From NCBI RefSeq assembly GCF_018069565.1, contig NZ_JAGPNL010000002.1:310001-374000 (forward strand): a stretch of DNA of 64,000 nucleotides, read 5' to 3'. This document shows, piece by piece, positions 18,147-27,530 of the stretch; position 1 is the stretch's first letter; every line of letters starts with the position of its first letter. The stretch is from Streptomyces tagetis (lineage in GTDB: Bacteria > Actinomycetota > Actinomycetes > Streptomycetales > Streptomycetaceae). The position numbers were made by a program, and so were the translations under genes. The notes beneath the pieces were generated by a model. It was not told the origin of the DNA. It was given only the letters and a program-made list of their open reading frames with translations, and did no database searches.

Positions 18147-18755
18147 GGTCGCCTCTCCTTCCCGCTGCCGCGGCTCCCGCCCCGGCCCGTCACCCGCGCG
18201 TCGGCGCAGGGGCGCGGCGAGACCTCGCGGCGACGTCTCCCGACCGGGCTCTCATACGTCTCTCATACAGCCCAACGCCCCGCCCCCGCCCGGCGTTCCC
18301 GGAAACCGGCCCCGTGGGGGAGACACACGTCACTCGGCGGCGCGCGGCGGATGGCTCGGCGGGACGCCGCCGCGCCGCGAAGCCGACGGTCCGTCGGCGT
18401 CGGGCCCCCCCGGGCCCGACAGGCGGCGCGCATGGGGGAGTTCGGGCGGGTTCCCGGCCCGGGGCGAGCGGTGTGCCACGGTGACCGGCGTCCGCGCATG
18501 GGCAGCCCGCGACCGCCGCCGGGCGAGGGCACGGCGGCGGCCGGGCGGGAACGCGCGCTGATGACGACCCTTCCCCCGTCGTCGGTCAGCGTCCGGTGGC
18601 GCTCCCCGCCCGGCTCCCGGCGCCCGGCGACGGCCTCCCGGGGCGCCGGGCACCGGAAGGCCGCGGTACGGCCGGTCCCGACCGGCCGTGACCGCGCGTT
18701 CCCCGGGGCGCCCACGGCGCCGTGGGCGCCGGCGGGACTTCCGCGGGGGACCGGC
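18147..18755. other. 609-base intergenic region without a convincing gene
   Basis: All frames here are GC-rich shadows with arginine/proline-rich translations. The only structure noted is a direct repeat of CTCTCATAC at 18249-18257 and 18260-18268 (11-base period), about 100 bases upstream of the Rv1733c-like gene. Confidence 0.6.
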
Positions 18756-19208
18756 TCAGTAGCCGCGGTACTGCTGGTTGTTGTACGGGTCCTGGTACGG
18801 CGCGGGGGCCGGCCGGGGCGTGGCGGGACGCATCGCCTCGTACCCCGCCGGGCCGGGCGTCATCGGGCGCGGTGGCTGCGGCATCTGCTGCGGGGCCGGG
18901 TAGCCGCGCGGGGCGGCGGCCTGCTGCGGGATGTAGGCGGCGGGCGCCTGCTGGAGCGGAGCCGGCTGCTGCATCTGCTGTGGGTAGCCGTAGGACGGCG
19001 GCTGGGACGGGCCCGACGGGAGCGCGGGCAGGGCCGAGGGGAGCGCGGGCAGGTAGCTGCTCGGCGGCTCGTACGCGGCGGGGACCCGGATCGGGGCGAT
19101 CTGCGGGGTGCCCCGCTCGGCCACGAGCGAGTCGTAGATCGGGGTGTCCGGGAAGGAGGCGGAGTAGTAGCCGCCGCCATAAGTGGAGCGGGGGGAGGTC
19201 ATGGCCAT
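18756..19208 (-). CDS. DUF6643-like Pro/Gln/Tyr-rich protein
   Basis: A 150-residue low-complexity protein starting MAMTSPRSTYGGGYYSASFP. After a conserved N-terminal segment (PDTPIYDSLVAERGTPQIAPI, about 21-41) it is dominated by Pro, Gln, Ala and Tyr and ends NNQQYRGY. This matches the streptomycete DUF6643 proteins, which have no known function. It lacks a signal peptide or membrane helix. An internal ATG two codons later is an alternative start. It is divergent from the TerD gene. Confidence 0.75.
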   Translation of the reverse strand: MAMTSPRSTYGGGYYSASFPDTPIYDSLVAERGTPQIAPIRVPAAYEPPSSYLPALPSALPALPSGPSQPPSYGYPQQMQQPAPLQQAPAAYIPQQAAAPRGYPAPQQMPQPPRPMTPGPAGYEAMRPATPRPAPAPYQDPYNNQQYRGY

Positions 19209-19490
19209 AAGTTAAGCCCACGATGTGCTGGTTGGGGAGTCCGACAAGAGGGTTGTTTTGCCGGTGCGCGACACCCTGGTATCCCTAATTCGAGCGAAAT
19301 CCCGAAAAAGGGGCAACAGTAAAGCCGATCTTGGTGTAAAGGCCAAGTTTCGGGCGCGTTACCGGGAGTTGTCGAGTCCCCTTCCCGGGCCGCCGGTGAG
19401 CGGCGCGCGGCGGGGGAATAGGTTGGACGCGCAACACTGGACGAACCGCCGGGACGCCAACCGGCGCGGTGACACGTGATGGGGGCGGAC

Positions 19491-20765
19491 ATGTCGATGG
19501 CGAAAGGTTCCAACACGCCGGTGCCGACGACGGCGCTGCGGGTCGAACTGGGCTGGAGACCGGGCACCGGAGTGCCGGACGCGGACGCCTCGGCGCTGCT
19601 CCTGGTCGGCGGCCAGGTCCGCTCCGACGCGGACTTCGTCTTCTACAACCAGCCGGCCCACTCCTCCGGCGCGGTGCGGCACGAGGGCAAGCGGGACGCC
19701 GGCGGGCAGGTGACCGACACGCTCGTCGTCGACCTCGCGCGCGTCGAGCCCACGATCGAGACGGTGATCCTCGCCGCCTCCTGCGACGGCGGTTCCTTCG
19801 GACGGATTCCCGGCCTCTACATCGAGGTCCGGGACGCGGACGGCGACACGGTCCGGGCCCGTTTCGACAATCCGGGCGCCACCGTCGAGACGGCCTTCGT
19901 CCTCGGCGAGTTCTACCGCCGTCAGGGCGCGTGGAAATTCCGCGCCGTCGGCCAGGGCTACGACACCGGACTGGCGGGCCTCGCCACCGACTACGGCATC
20001 ACCGTGGACGAACCACAGCCCGCCCCCGTCGCCGCCCCCGCTCCGGCGCAGGCCGCACCGCCGCCGCCCGCGGCGCCCCCGGCCGCCGTACCCCCGCCCC
20101 CGGCCGCCCCGCCCGCGCCCGCCCCGGTCCGGCTGACCAAGGTGACGCTCACCAAGGCCGCGCCGTCCGTCTCCCTGACCAAACAGGGCGGCACCTCGGG
20201 AGCCCTGCGCGTCAACCTCAACTGGGAGACGCGCAAGCAGTTCTCCGGCTGGGGCCGCAAACTCGGCCGGGCCGTCGCCCAGCACAACGACCTCGACCTC
20301 GACCTGTGCTGCCTCTACGAACTCGCCGACGGCAGCAAGGGCGTCGTCCAGGCCCTCGGCAACGCCTTCGGCTCGCTGCACCGGCCGCCCTACATCCACC
20401 TCGACGGCGACGACCGCACCGGGGCCGTCGAGAGCGGCGAGAACCTCACCGTCAACCTCGACCACCTGCGGGACTTCCGGCGCATCCTCGTCTTCGTCAC
20501 CATCTACGAAGGCGCCCGCTCCTTCGCCGACCTGCACGCCACCGTCACCCTCCGGCCCCAGCACGGCGCTCCGGTCGACTTCTCGCTCGACGAGTGCACC
20601 GTCCCCTCCACGGTGTGCGCCCTCGCCCTGATCACCAACACCGGCAACGACCTCGTCGTCCAGCGCGAGGCCCGCTACCTGGTGCCCGAACGGGGCGTCA
20701 GCCCCCAGCGCACCATCGACCACGCCTACGGCTGGGGCATGAACTGGACCCCCGGCCGCAAGTGA
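19491..20765 (+). CDS. Two-domain TerD-family stress protein
   Basis: A 424-residue cytoplasmic protein with two TerD-like domains. The first (about 1-175) contains KGSNTPVP, the calcium-binding-type DADASALLL and [10 protein letters not shown], and [10 protein letters not shown] Pro/Ala linker (about 180-210) leads to a second, divergent TerD-like domain (about 215-424) with [19 protein letters not shown] and YGWGMNW. TerD proteins bind calcium and belong to tellurite/stress response systems, often with unknown partners. No other ter genes adjoin it here. The ATG at 19491 is preferred for its GGGGGCGG site; a GTG at 19476 is possible. Confidence 0.87.
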   Translation: MSMAKGSNTPVPTTALRVELGWRPGTGVPDADASALLLVGGQVRSDADFVFYNQPAHSSGAVRHEGKRDAGGQVTDTLVVDLARVEPTIETVILAASCDGGSFGRIPGLYIEVRDADGDTVRARFDNPGATVETAFVLGEFYRRQGAWKFRAVGQGYDTGLAGLATDYGITVDEPQPAPVAAPAPAQAAPPPPAAPPAAVPPPPAAPPAPAPVRLTKVTLTKAAPSVSLTKQGGTSGALRVNLNWETRKQFSGWGRKLGRAVAQHNDLDLDLCCLYELADGSKGVVQALGNAFGSLHRPPYIHLDGDDRTGAVESGENLTVNLDHLRDFRRILVFVTIYEGARSFADLHATVTLRPQHGAPVDFSLDECTVPSTVCALALITNTGNDLVVQREARYLVPERGVSPQRTIDHAYGWGMNWTPGRK

Positions 20766-20784
20766 CCCCGCACCGGCCGGACGC

Positions 20785-21972
20785 TCAGCCCTCCTCGGGC
20801 ACCGCGTCCGGCCGCGCGTAGGTCCGCCCCTTCCACGCCGCCCCACGCCCCCGGTAGTGCCGTACCGCCGAATCCACCGTCATGAGCAGGTACAGGAACG
20901 CGGTGAACGGCAGCAGCGGGGCGAGCCACAGCGGCTGCCGGTAGTACCGCAGCATCGGCACGTACGTCCCCGCCATCACCAGCCACGCCGCCCCACCGCA
21001 CCCCGCGGTCACCGCGCTCCCCGTGGCGAGCCCCACCACCAGTGCCGCCGGCGGCACCAGGTACACCAGCGCCAGACCGGCCACCGTCGCCGCCAGCACC
21101 GGCGGACTGTGCCGCAACTGCGCGTACGCGCTGCGCGCGACCATGCTCCACAGGTCGGCGAGGCGCGGATAGGGACGCACGCTGTCCACCCGGTCGGCCA
21201 GCCCCAGCCACACCCGGCCACCGGCCCCCTTGACGGCGCGCGCCAGGGCCACGTCGTCGATGACCGCGTGCCGGATCGCGTCCGGAATCCGCGCCCGCGC
21301 GGCGGCCTCGGACCGCAGCAGCACACAGCCGCCCGCCGCCGCGGCCGTCCGTGAGGCGGGCCGCCCGATCCGGCGGAACGGGTAGAGCTGCGCGAAGAAG
21401 TAGACGAACGCCGGCACCACCAGCCGCTCCCAGCCGCTCACCACCCGCAGCCGGGCCATCTGCGAGACCACGTCGAACCCCCCGGCCTCCGCCCCCGCCA
21501 CCAGCCGGCGCAGACCGTCCGGCGCGTGCGCGATGTCGGCGTCCGTCAGCAGCAGGTACTCCGGATCACGCGCGCGGGCCAGCGCGATCCCGTGCCGCAC
21601 CGCCCACAGCTTCCCCGTCCACCCCGCGGGCGGCTCCCCGGGCGAGCCGACGGTGAGGGGCAGCCCGCCGCACTCCCGCGCCAGCGCGCGTGCCAGGTCC
21701 CCGGTGCCGTCCGTACTGCCGTCGTCGACGAGGAAGACCTCCGCCCGCCCCGGGTACTCCTGCGCCAGCAGCGACGGCAGGCTCCGCGGCAGCACCTCCG
21801 CCTCGTCACGCGCCGGCACCACCACGCACACCGGCGGCCAGACCTCCGGCTCCCCGCCGCCCGGGGGCAGCCGCACGTCCGTGCGCCAGAAGAACCCCTG
21901 GGCGAGCAGGAGCCACAGCCAGGCGGCGAGCGACGCGGCGGACACGGCCGAAATCCACACGGAGGCGTTCAC
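20785..21972 (-). CDS. Membrane glycosyltransferase family 2, HpnB-like
   Basis: A 395-residue GT2 enzyme with an N-terminal membrane anchor (about 5-25), a GT-A domain with VVVPARDEAEVL, FLVDDGSTDGTGD (nucleotide sugar binding) and LLLTDADIAH (metal-binding DxD), then a Trp-rich acceptor segment and three or four C-terminal membrane helices. The layout matches hopanoid-associated HpnB. No hopanoid (squalene/hopene) genes are nearby, so the lipid acceptor is uncertain. The GTG at 21972 is chosen; the frame is open upstream in unlikely sequence. It converges on the TerD gene. Confidence 0.83.
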   Translation of the reverse strand: MNASVWISAVSAASLAAWLWLLLAQGFFWRTDVRLPPGGGEPEVWPPVCVVVPARDEAEVLPRSLPSLLAQEYPGRAEVFLVDDGSTDGTGDLARALARECGGLPLTVGSPGEPPAGWTGKLWAVRHGIALARARDPEYLLLTDADIAHAPDGLRRLVAGAEAGGFDVVSQMARLRVVSGWERLVVPAFVYFFAQLYPFRRIGRPASRTAAAAGGCVLLRSEAAARARIPDAIRHAVIDDVALARAVKGAGGRVWLGLADRVDSVRPYPRLADLWSMVARSAYAQLRHSPPVLAATVAGLALVYLVPPAALVVGLATGSAVTAGCGGAAWLVMAGTYVPMLRYYRQPLWLAPLLPFTAFLYLLMTVDSAVRHYRGRGAAWKGRTYARPDAVPEEG

Positions 21973-22029
21973 GTGCGCAGTGTCCCCCACCGCACCGGCC
22001 CCGGCCCGCCCATCGTCTAAGGTGGCCGG

Positions 22030-22815
22030 GTGAAGATCGCGCTCATGGACTCCGGAATCGGTCTGCTGGCGGCCACCACCGCGGTACGGCGCCTGCGACC
22101 GGACGCCGATCTCATCCTCTCCATGGACCCCGACGGCATGCCCTGGGGCCCGCGCACCCCCGAAGACCTGACCGCCCGCGCGCTCGCCGTCGCCGAGGCC
22201 GCCGCCGCGCACCGGCCGGACGCCCTCATCGTCGGCTGCAACACCGCCACCGTGCACGCCCTGCCCACCCTGCGCACCCGCCTCGAACCGGGCCTGCCCG
22301 TCGTCGGCACCGTCCCGGCGATCAAACCCGCGGCGGCCGGCGGCGGACCCGTCGCCATCTGGGCCACCCCGGCCACCACCGGCAGCCCCTACCAGCGCGG
22401 GCTCATCACCGACTTCGCCGGCGACACCCGCGTCACCGAGGTCCCCTGCCCCGGCCTCGCCGAGGCCGTCGAGCAGGCCGACGAACCCGCGATCGACGCC
22501 GCCGTCGCCGCCGCGGCGGCCCTGACCCCGGCCGACGTCACCACCCTCGTCCTCGGCTGCACCCACTACGAACTGGTCGCCGACCGCATCCGCGCCGCCC
22601 TGCGCCGCCCCGGCGGAGCCCGCCTCGTCCTGCACGGCTCGGCCGGCGCCGTCGCCGCCCAGGCACTGCGCCGCATCGGCGCCGCCCCCCGCCCCGACGC
22701 CCCCGCCCACGGCACCCTCACGGTGCTGCGCAGCGGACGCCAGGGCACCCTCCCCGAGGCCGCCCTGGCCTACGAGGAGGGCCGGCTCCTCGGCGCCGTC
22801 ACCCCCGCCGGCTGA
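22030..22815 (+). CDS. Asp/Glu racemase superfamily protein (MurI-like)
   Basis: A 261-residue protein with the two racemase half-sites, each with its catalytic Cys: IVGCNTATVHA and VLGCTHYELVA, plus the N-terminal DSGIG. These match glutamate racemase MurI, which makes D-glutamate for peptidoglycan. The usual DSGxGGL is shortened here to DSGIGLL, and the genome would also be expected to have a standard murI, so this may be a second or specialised racemase. The GTG at 22030 lies 57 bases from the divergent glycosyltransferase start. Confidence 0.82.
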   Translation: MKIALMDSGIGLLAATTAVRRLRPDADLILSMDPDGMPWGPRTPEDLTARALAVAEAAAAHRPDALIVGCNTATVHALPTLRTRLEPGLPVVGTVPAIKPAAAGGGPVAIWATPATTGSPYQRGLITDFAGDTRVTEVPCPGLAEAVEQADEPAIDAAVAAAAALTPADVTTLVLGCTHYELVADRIRAALRRPGGARLVLHGSAGAVAAQALRRIGAAPRPDAPAHGTLTVLRSGRQGTLPEAALAYEEGRLLGAVTPAG

Positions 22816-22887
22816 CCGCCGCCCGGTCGGCCCAGCCACCCCGCGCGACGAGGTCCCCACCCGGCGAAAGCTGAGTACCTTGGTCCC

Positions 22888-23430
22888 ATGAGGCATCGCC
22901 CCGACGGGAACGCCCCCCACTCCGACGTCTGGACCGGCCGTGCCACCAACCGCGTCCAGTGGCTCCTGGCCCTGATCGGCGCCGCCTGCCTGGCGCTCGG
23001 CATCACCCTCGCCGTCGACTCCGCCTGGGACTCCGGCATCGCCCCCCTCACGATGGCCGTCGTCGGCTGCATCGCCGCCGGGCTCCTCGTCCTCTTCGGC
23101 ACCCTCGCCTTCGTCCACGTGGCGCTGCGCGTCGACGAGGAGTGCCTCGAAGTGCGCTGCGGACACATCGGCCTGCCCCGCCGCCGCATCCCCCTGGCCC
23201 ACGTCGCCGTCGCCGAGTTCGCCCCGCACGTCACCCCCCGCCACTGGGGCGGCTGGGGGTACCGCTGGCGACCGGAGAAGGGCACCGCCGTCGTCGTCCG
23301 GCGCGGCGAGGGCCTGATCCTGCGGCTCTGGGACGGCCACACCTTCACCGTCACCGTCGACGACGCCGAGGCGGCCGTCCAGGTCATCAAGGACCGCCTG
23401 AGCCCCAAGCCCGCCGGCCAGACCCCCTGA
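22888..23430 (+). CDS. Membrane protein with two helices and a PH-like domain
   Basis: A 180-residue protein with two membrane helices (about 23-43 and 50-75) followed by a cytoplasmic beta-rich domain with LRVDEECLEVRCG, RRRIPLAHVAVAEF and DDAEAAVQVIKDRL, resembling bacterial PH domains. No enzymatic motif is seen. I recognise the fold type but not a characterised family. Confidence 0.75.
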   Translation: MRHRPDGNAPHSDVWTGRATNRVQWLLALIGAACLALGITLAVDSAWDSGIAPLTMAVVGCIAAGLLVLFGTLAFVHVALRVDEECLEVRCGHIGLPRRRIPLAHVAVAEFAPHVTPRHWGGWGYRWRPEKGTAVVVRRGEGLILRLWDGHTFTVTVDDAEAAVQVIKDRLSPKPAGQTP

Positions 23431-23516
23431 CCCGGGCGGGACACGCCGGGACGCCTCCCGGATGCCCGGCGGCCGGCCCCCGGGCGTGTCGCACCCGGCG
23501 CCCCGGCGACCGTCCT

Positions 23517-23570
23517 CATGGCGGGCCGCACCTGACGACCGCGGCGACCGACCCCATGGCGGGCCGCACC
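23517..23570. repeat. Two direct 16-bp repeats
   Basis: CATGGCGGGCCGCACC occurs at 23517-23532 and 23555-23570 in the gap before the lnt gene. No function is evident. Confidence 0.7.
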
Positions 23571-23662
23571 CGGCGACCCCGGCGGCCCGCCACGGAGTGT
23601 CACCGGCGGTACCCGCCCGGCCGCGTTGCGGGCGGCGGCGTCACCCGCCGTAGACTCCCGGG

Positions 23663-25276
23663 GTGACCGTCACCGCAACCTCCGTCGGCGAGCCGGACCG
23701 GCTGAAGCCGCAGGCCACGACCGCCCCGCGGATCGCCGCGCGGCTCGCGCGCCTGCTCCCGGCCGCCTGCGCCGCCCTCTCCGGAGTGCTGCTCTACGTC
23801 AGCTTCCCGCCCCGCACCCTGTGGTGGCTCGCCCTGCCCGCCTTCGCCGTCCTCGGCGCGGTGCTGCGCGGACGCGGCACGAAGGCCGGCCTCGGCCTCG
23901 GCTACCTCTTCGGCCTCGGCTTCCTCATGCCGCTCCTGGTGTGGACCGGTGTGGAGGTCGGCCCCGGCCCCTGGCTCGCCCTGGCCGCCGTCGAGGCGGT
24001 CTTCGTCGCCCTCGTCGGCGCCGGTGTCGCCGCCGTGTCCCGGCTCCCCGCCTGGCCCGTGTGGGCCGCCGCCCTGTGGACCGCCGGAGAGGCGGCACGC
24101 GCGCGGGTGCCCTTCCACGGCTTCCCCTGGGGAAAGATCGCGTTCGGCCAGGCGGACGGCGCGTTCCTCCCCCTCGCCGCCCTCGGCGGCACCCCCGTCC
24201 TCGGCTTCGCCGTCGCCCTCACCGGCTTCGGGCTGTACGAGGCCGTCCGCGTCGCCGTCCGGGCCCGCCGCACCCGCGACGTACGGCGTGGCGCCGCGGT
24301 CGCCGCCCTGCTCACCGTCGCCGTCCCCGTCGTGGCGGCCGTCGCCGCCCGGCCGCTCGTCGACGCGGGCGCCGAGGACGGCACCGCCACCGTCGCCGTC
24401 GTCCAGGGCAACGTCCCGCGCGCGGGACTCGGCTTCAACGAACAGCGGCGTGCCGTCCTCGACCACCACGTGCGCGAGACCGAACGGCTCGCCGCCGCCG
24501 TCGCCGCCGGCGAGGTGAAGCGCCCCGACTTCGTCCTGTGGCCCGAGAACTCCTCCGACATCGACCCCTTCGCCAACCCCGACGCGCGCCAGGTCATCGA
24601 GCGGGCCGTGCGGGCCGTCGGCGTCCCCGTCTCGGTCGGCGGCGTCGTGGAACGCGACGGACGGCTGCTCAACGAACAGATCCTCTGGGACCCGGACAAG
24701 GGCCCCGTCGACACCTACGACAAGCGGCAGATCCAGCCGTTCGGCGAGTACCTGCCGCTGCGCTCGCTCATCGGGGCCGTCAACGAGGAGTGGACGTCCA
24801 TGATCCGCCAGGACTTCAGCCGGGGTACCGAGCCGGGCGTCTTCACCATGGCGGGCACCCGGGTCGGCCTCGCCACCTGCTACGAGGCCGCCTTCGACTG
24901 GGCGGTGCGCTCCGAGGTGACCGACGGCGCCCAGATCATCTCCGTGCCGAGCAACAACGCGACCTTCGACCGCAGCGAGATGACCTACCAGCAGCTCGCC
25001 ATGTCCCGCGTCCGCGCCGTCGAACACAGCCGCACCGTCGCCGTGCCGGTGACCAGCGGGGTCAGCGCGATCATCCTGCCGGACGGCACCGTCACCCGGA
25101 AGACCGGCATGTTCGTCGCCGACACCCTCGTCCAGGAGGTGCCCCTGCGCTCCGGCCTCACCCCCGCCACCCGCCTGGGCATCGTCCCCGAGGCCGCCCT
25201 CGTGCTGGTCGCGGCCGGCGGACTCGGCTGGGCCACCGCCGCGGGTGTGCGCGGGCGACGCGCCCGCGACGTGTAG
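23663..25276 (+). CDS. lnt: Apolipoprotein N-acyltransferase
   Basis: A 537-residue membrane enzyme that adds the third acyl chain to the N-terminal Cys of lipoproteins. An N-terminal block of about six to seven membrane helices is followed by a periplasmic nitrilase domain with the Glu-Lys-Cys triad seen as WPENS, YDKRQIQPFGEYLPL and ATCYE. A C-terminal helix (residues about 505-525) closes the protein. The GTG at 23663 is the family-like start. Length is typical. Confidence 0.93.
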   Translation: MTVTATSVGEPDRLKPQATTAPRIAARLARLLPAACAALSGVLLYVSFPPRTLWWLALPAFAVLGAVLRGRGTKAGLGLGYLFGLGFLMPLLVWTGVEVGPGPWLALAAVEAVFVALVGAGVAAVSRLPAWPVWAAALWTAGEAARARVPFHGFPWGKIAFGQADGAFLPLAALGGTPVLGFAVALTGFGLYEAVRVAVRARRTRDVRRGAAVAALLTVAVPVVAAVAARPLVDAGAEDGTATVAVVQGNVPRAGLGFNEQRRAVLDHHVRETERLAAAVAAGEVKRPDFVLWPENSSDIDPFANPDARQVIERAVRAVGVPVSVGGVVERDGRLLNEQILWDPDKGPVDTYDKRQIQPFGEYLPLRSLIGAVNEEWTSMIRQDFSRGTEPGVFTMAGTRVGLATCYEAAFDWAVRSEVTDGAQIISVPSNNATFDRSEMTYQQLAMSRVRAVEHSRTVAVPVTSGVSAIILPDGTVTRKTGMFVADTLVQEVPLRSGLTPATRLGIVPEAALVLVAAGGLGWATAAGVRGRRARDV

Positions 25277-25343
25277 CCGTACGCCCGTCGCACGCCCCGT
25301 GAACCGCTGAGAAGCGGCCGGCGCTCCCGCTAGGGTCGGCCGC

Positions 25344-25823
25344 ATGGCTACTCCCGACTTCATCCGCGACCTGCGCGCCTTCGCCGGACACCAGTTGCTG
25401 TGGCTCCCCGGGGTCACCGCCGTCGTCTTCGACGACGCGGGCAGAGTCCTGCTCGGCCGGCGGTCCGACACCGGCCGCTGGGCGCTGATCGGCGGCATCC
25501 CCGAGCCGGGCGAGCAGCCCGCCGTCTGCGCCGTGCGCGAGGTGGAGGAGGAGACCGCCGTGCGGTGCGTCGTCGAGCGGCTGGTCCTGACCCAGGCACT
25601 CGACCCCGTCACCTACGAGAACGGCGACGTCTGCCAGTTCATGGACCTCACCTTCCGCTGCCGGGCCGTCGGCGGCGAGGCCCGCGTCAACGACGACGAG
25701 TCGCTGGAGGTGGGCTGGTTCACGGTCGACGCGCTGCCCGACCTGAAGGAGTTCGGACGGTCCCGGATCAAGCACGCGCTCTCCGAGGGACCCACCTGGT
25801 TCGAACCGGCCGGCACGCCCTGA
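25344..25823 (+). CDS. Nudix hydrolase
   Basis: A 159-residue pyrophosphohydrolase. The Nudix box is seen at about 49-71, GGIPEPGEQP...REVEEET, with the REVEEE metal-binding core; the family consensus G after EE is Thr here. The family cleaves nucleoside diphosphates linked to another group; the substrate is not predictable. It follows lnt with 67 bases between. Confidence 0.87.
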   Translation: MATPDFIRDLRAFAGHQLLWLPGVTAVVFDDAGRVLLGRRSDTGRWALIGGIPEPGEQPAVCAVREVEEETAVRCVVERLVLTQALDPVTYENGDVCQFMDLTFRCRAVGGEARVNDDESLEVGWFTVDALPDLKEFGRSRIKHALSEGPTWFEPAGTP

Positions 25824-25875
25824 CGCACGCCGCGCCACGGCACTGCCGCGCCACGGCACCGGAGTGAAGAGAGAA

Positions 25876-25899
25876 GGGGGCCGTCCGACGGCCCCCTTT
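25876..25899 (+). terminator. Rho-independent-type terminator
   Basis: GGGGGCCG (25876-25883) and CGGCCCCC (25889-25896) form an 8-bp GC stem with a 5-base loop, followed by TTT. It follows the Nudix gene and precedes the MFS promoter. Confidence 0.75.
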
Positions 25900-25919
25900 C
25901 CGCCTTTCGGGGAAGGGGC

Positions 25920-25971
25920 TTGAACCCTCACGGACCGTAGTGTTAGTTTCTCACATGTTAGTGACTCACAC
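25920..25971 (+). promoter_or_regulatory. MFS/TetR promoter with overlapping operator
   Basis: TTGAAC (25920-25925) and TAGTTT (25944-25949), 18 bases apart, form the promoter. A 32-bp imperfect palindrome at 25940-25971 (half-sites GTGTTAGT and ACTCACAC, with CACATG at the centre) covers the -10 and the start of transcription. This fits binding of the downstream TetR repressor to its own operon. Confidence 0.65.
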
Positions 25972-25982
25972 TTGGAGGGGTG

Positions 25983-27530
25983 ATGGAGAACCGACCCGAT
26001 CCGGCGCGGTGGTGGATGCTGATCGTGCTCTGTCTCGCCGTCCTCGTGGTCGGCCTCGACATCACGATCCTCAACGTCGCGCTGCCGACCATCTCCGGTG
26101 CCCTCGACGCGGACACCGGGCAGCTCCAGTGGATCGTGGACTCCTACACCCTCGCCTTCGCGGGGGTGATGCTCCCGGCCGGTGTCCTCGGCGACCGCTA
26201 CGGGCGCAAGAAGGTCCTGCTGCTCGGACTGGCCGCGTTCACCGTGGCCTCCATGTGGTCCGCCCTGTCCCGTTCGGCCGGTGAGCTGATCGCGGCCCGG
26301 ACCCTGCTCGGCGCCGGCGCGGCGGTCGTCCTGCCGCTGACGCTCGCCTTCGTCGCCGACACCTTCGACGACCGGGAACGGCCGAAGGCCATCGCCATCA
26401 TCACCACCGCCTTCGCCGGCGGACTGCCCCTCGGGCCCATCCTCGGCGGACTCCTCATCGAGCACTTCGACTGGGGATCGGTCTTCTGGATCAACGTCCC
26501 GGTGGTGGGCGTCGCCGTCGTCGCCGGTCTGCTGCTGCTCAGGGAGTCCCGCAGCGCGGCTCCCCCTCCCGTGGACGTGGTCGGACTGGTCCTCGCCATC
26601 GGCAGTGTCGTGGCGCTGGTGTGGGGGTTCATCACCGCTCCCGAGCACGGCTGGGGCTCGCCGGTCACCGTCGGCCTGCTCGCCGGCTCCGTCGCCCTGC
26701 TGGCCGGATTCTTCCTCTGGGAGGTCCGCACCGGGGACCGGATCGTGGACCCCGGGCTGTTCCGCAGGCCCCGCTTCACCTGGGGGACGGTGGCCGCCGT
26801 CGTCGTCTCCGTGGCCCTGTTCGCCGTGCTGTTCGTGGTCCCCCAGTTCCTCCAGGGCGTCTCCCGCTACAACGCCTTCGACACCGGACTGCGCCTGGTG
26901 CCGCTGATGGGCGGCCTGATGGTGACCGGCGCCCTGGCCGGCTTCGTCGACCGCTGGATCGGGACCAAGGCCACCGTGGTCGCCGGTCTCGCCCTGCTCA
27001 CCGGGGGGCTGGTCCTCCTCTCCCGCGTCGAGGCCGACAGCGGTTACGGCGTGCTCGCCACCGCCCTCGCCCTGTGCGGGCTCGGTGTCGGCGCCGCCAT
27101 GGCCCCGGCGATGGACGCGGTCACCGCGGAGGTCGGCGACGAATCCGGCGCCGGGGCCGCCGTGGCGAACACCCTCCGGCAGGTCGGCGGAGCCCTCGCC
27201 GTGGCCGTCCTCGGCAGCATGCTCTCCACCGTCTACGGCAACCGCCTCGCCGACAACGCGCCGGGCCTCCCGCCGCAGGCGGTGGAGACCGCGAGCGACT
27301 CCGTGATGGGCGCCGGCGCCGTGGCCGACCGGCTCGGACCCGCCGGTCAGGCGCTGCGCACGGCCGCCGGGGACGCCTTCGCCCAGGCCATGTCCGCGGT
27401 CATGGTCAGTTGCGCCGTGGTCGTCGTCATCGGCGCGCTGCTCTGCGGTTTCTACCTTCCCGCGCGAGCCGGCTCCCGCAGTGGGGGCGGGGTGCGGCCT
27501 GCCGCGGAGACCCTGGTCGACGTGGAATGA
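25983..27530 (+). CDS. MFS multidrug exporter, DHA2 (EmrB/QacA) family
   Basis: A 515-residue proton-driven exporter with about 14 membrane helices. Signature motif A is seen as GVLGDRYGRKKVLLLG and motif C near GGLPLGPILGG. The DHA2 family exports drugs and antibiotics. It is co-transcribed with a TetR repressor whose gene overlaps its stop codon. It sits next to the polyketide cluster but points the same way and is regulated separately, so export of the polyketide is possible but not shown. The ATG at 25983 follows GGAGG. Confidence 0.92.
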   Translation: MENRPDPARWWMLIVLCLAVLVVGLDITILNVALPTISGALDADTGQLQWIVDSYTLAFAGVMLPAGVLGDRYGRKKVLLLGLAAFTVASMWSALSRSAGELIAARTLLGAGAAVVLPLTLAFVADTFDDRERPKAIAIITTAFAGGLPLGPILGGLLIEHFDWGSVFWINVPVVGVAVVAGLLLLRESRSAAPPPVDVVGLVLAIGSVVALVWGFITAPEHGWGSPVTVGLLAGSVALLAGFFLWEVRTGDRIVDPGLFRRPRFTWGTVAAVVVSVALFAVLFVVPQFLQGVSRYNAFDTGLRLVPLMGGLMVTGALAGFVDRWIGTKATVVAGLALLTGGLVLLSRVEADSGYGVLATALALCGLGVGAAMAPAMDAVTAEVGDESGAGAAVANTLRQVGGALAVAVLGSMLSTVYGNRLADNAPGLPPQAVETASDSVMGAGAVADRLGPAGQALRTAAGDAFAQAMSAVMVSCAVVVVIGALLCGFYLPARAGSRSGGGVRPAAETLVDVE

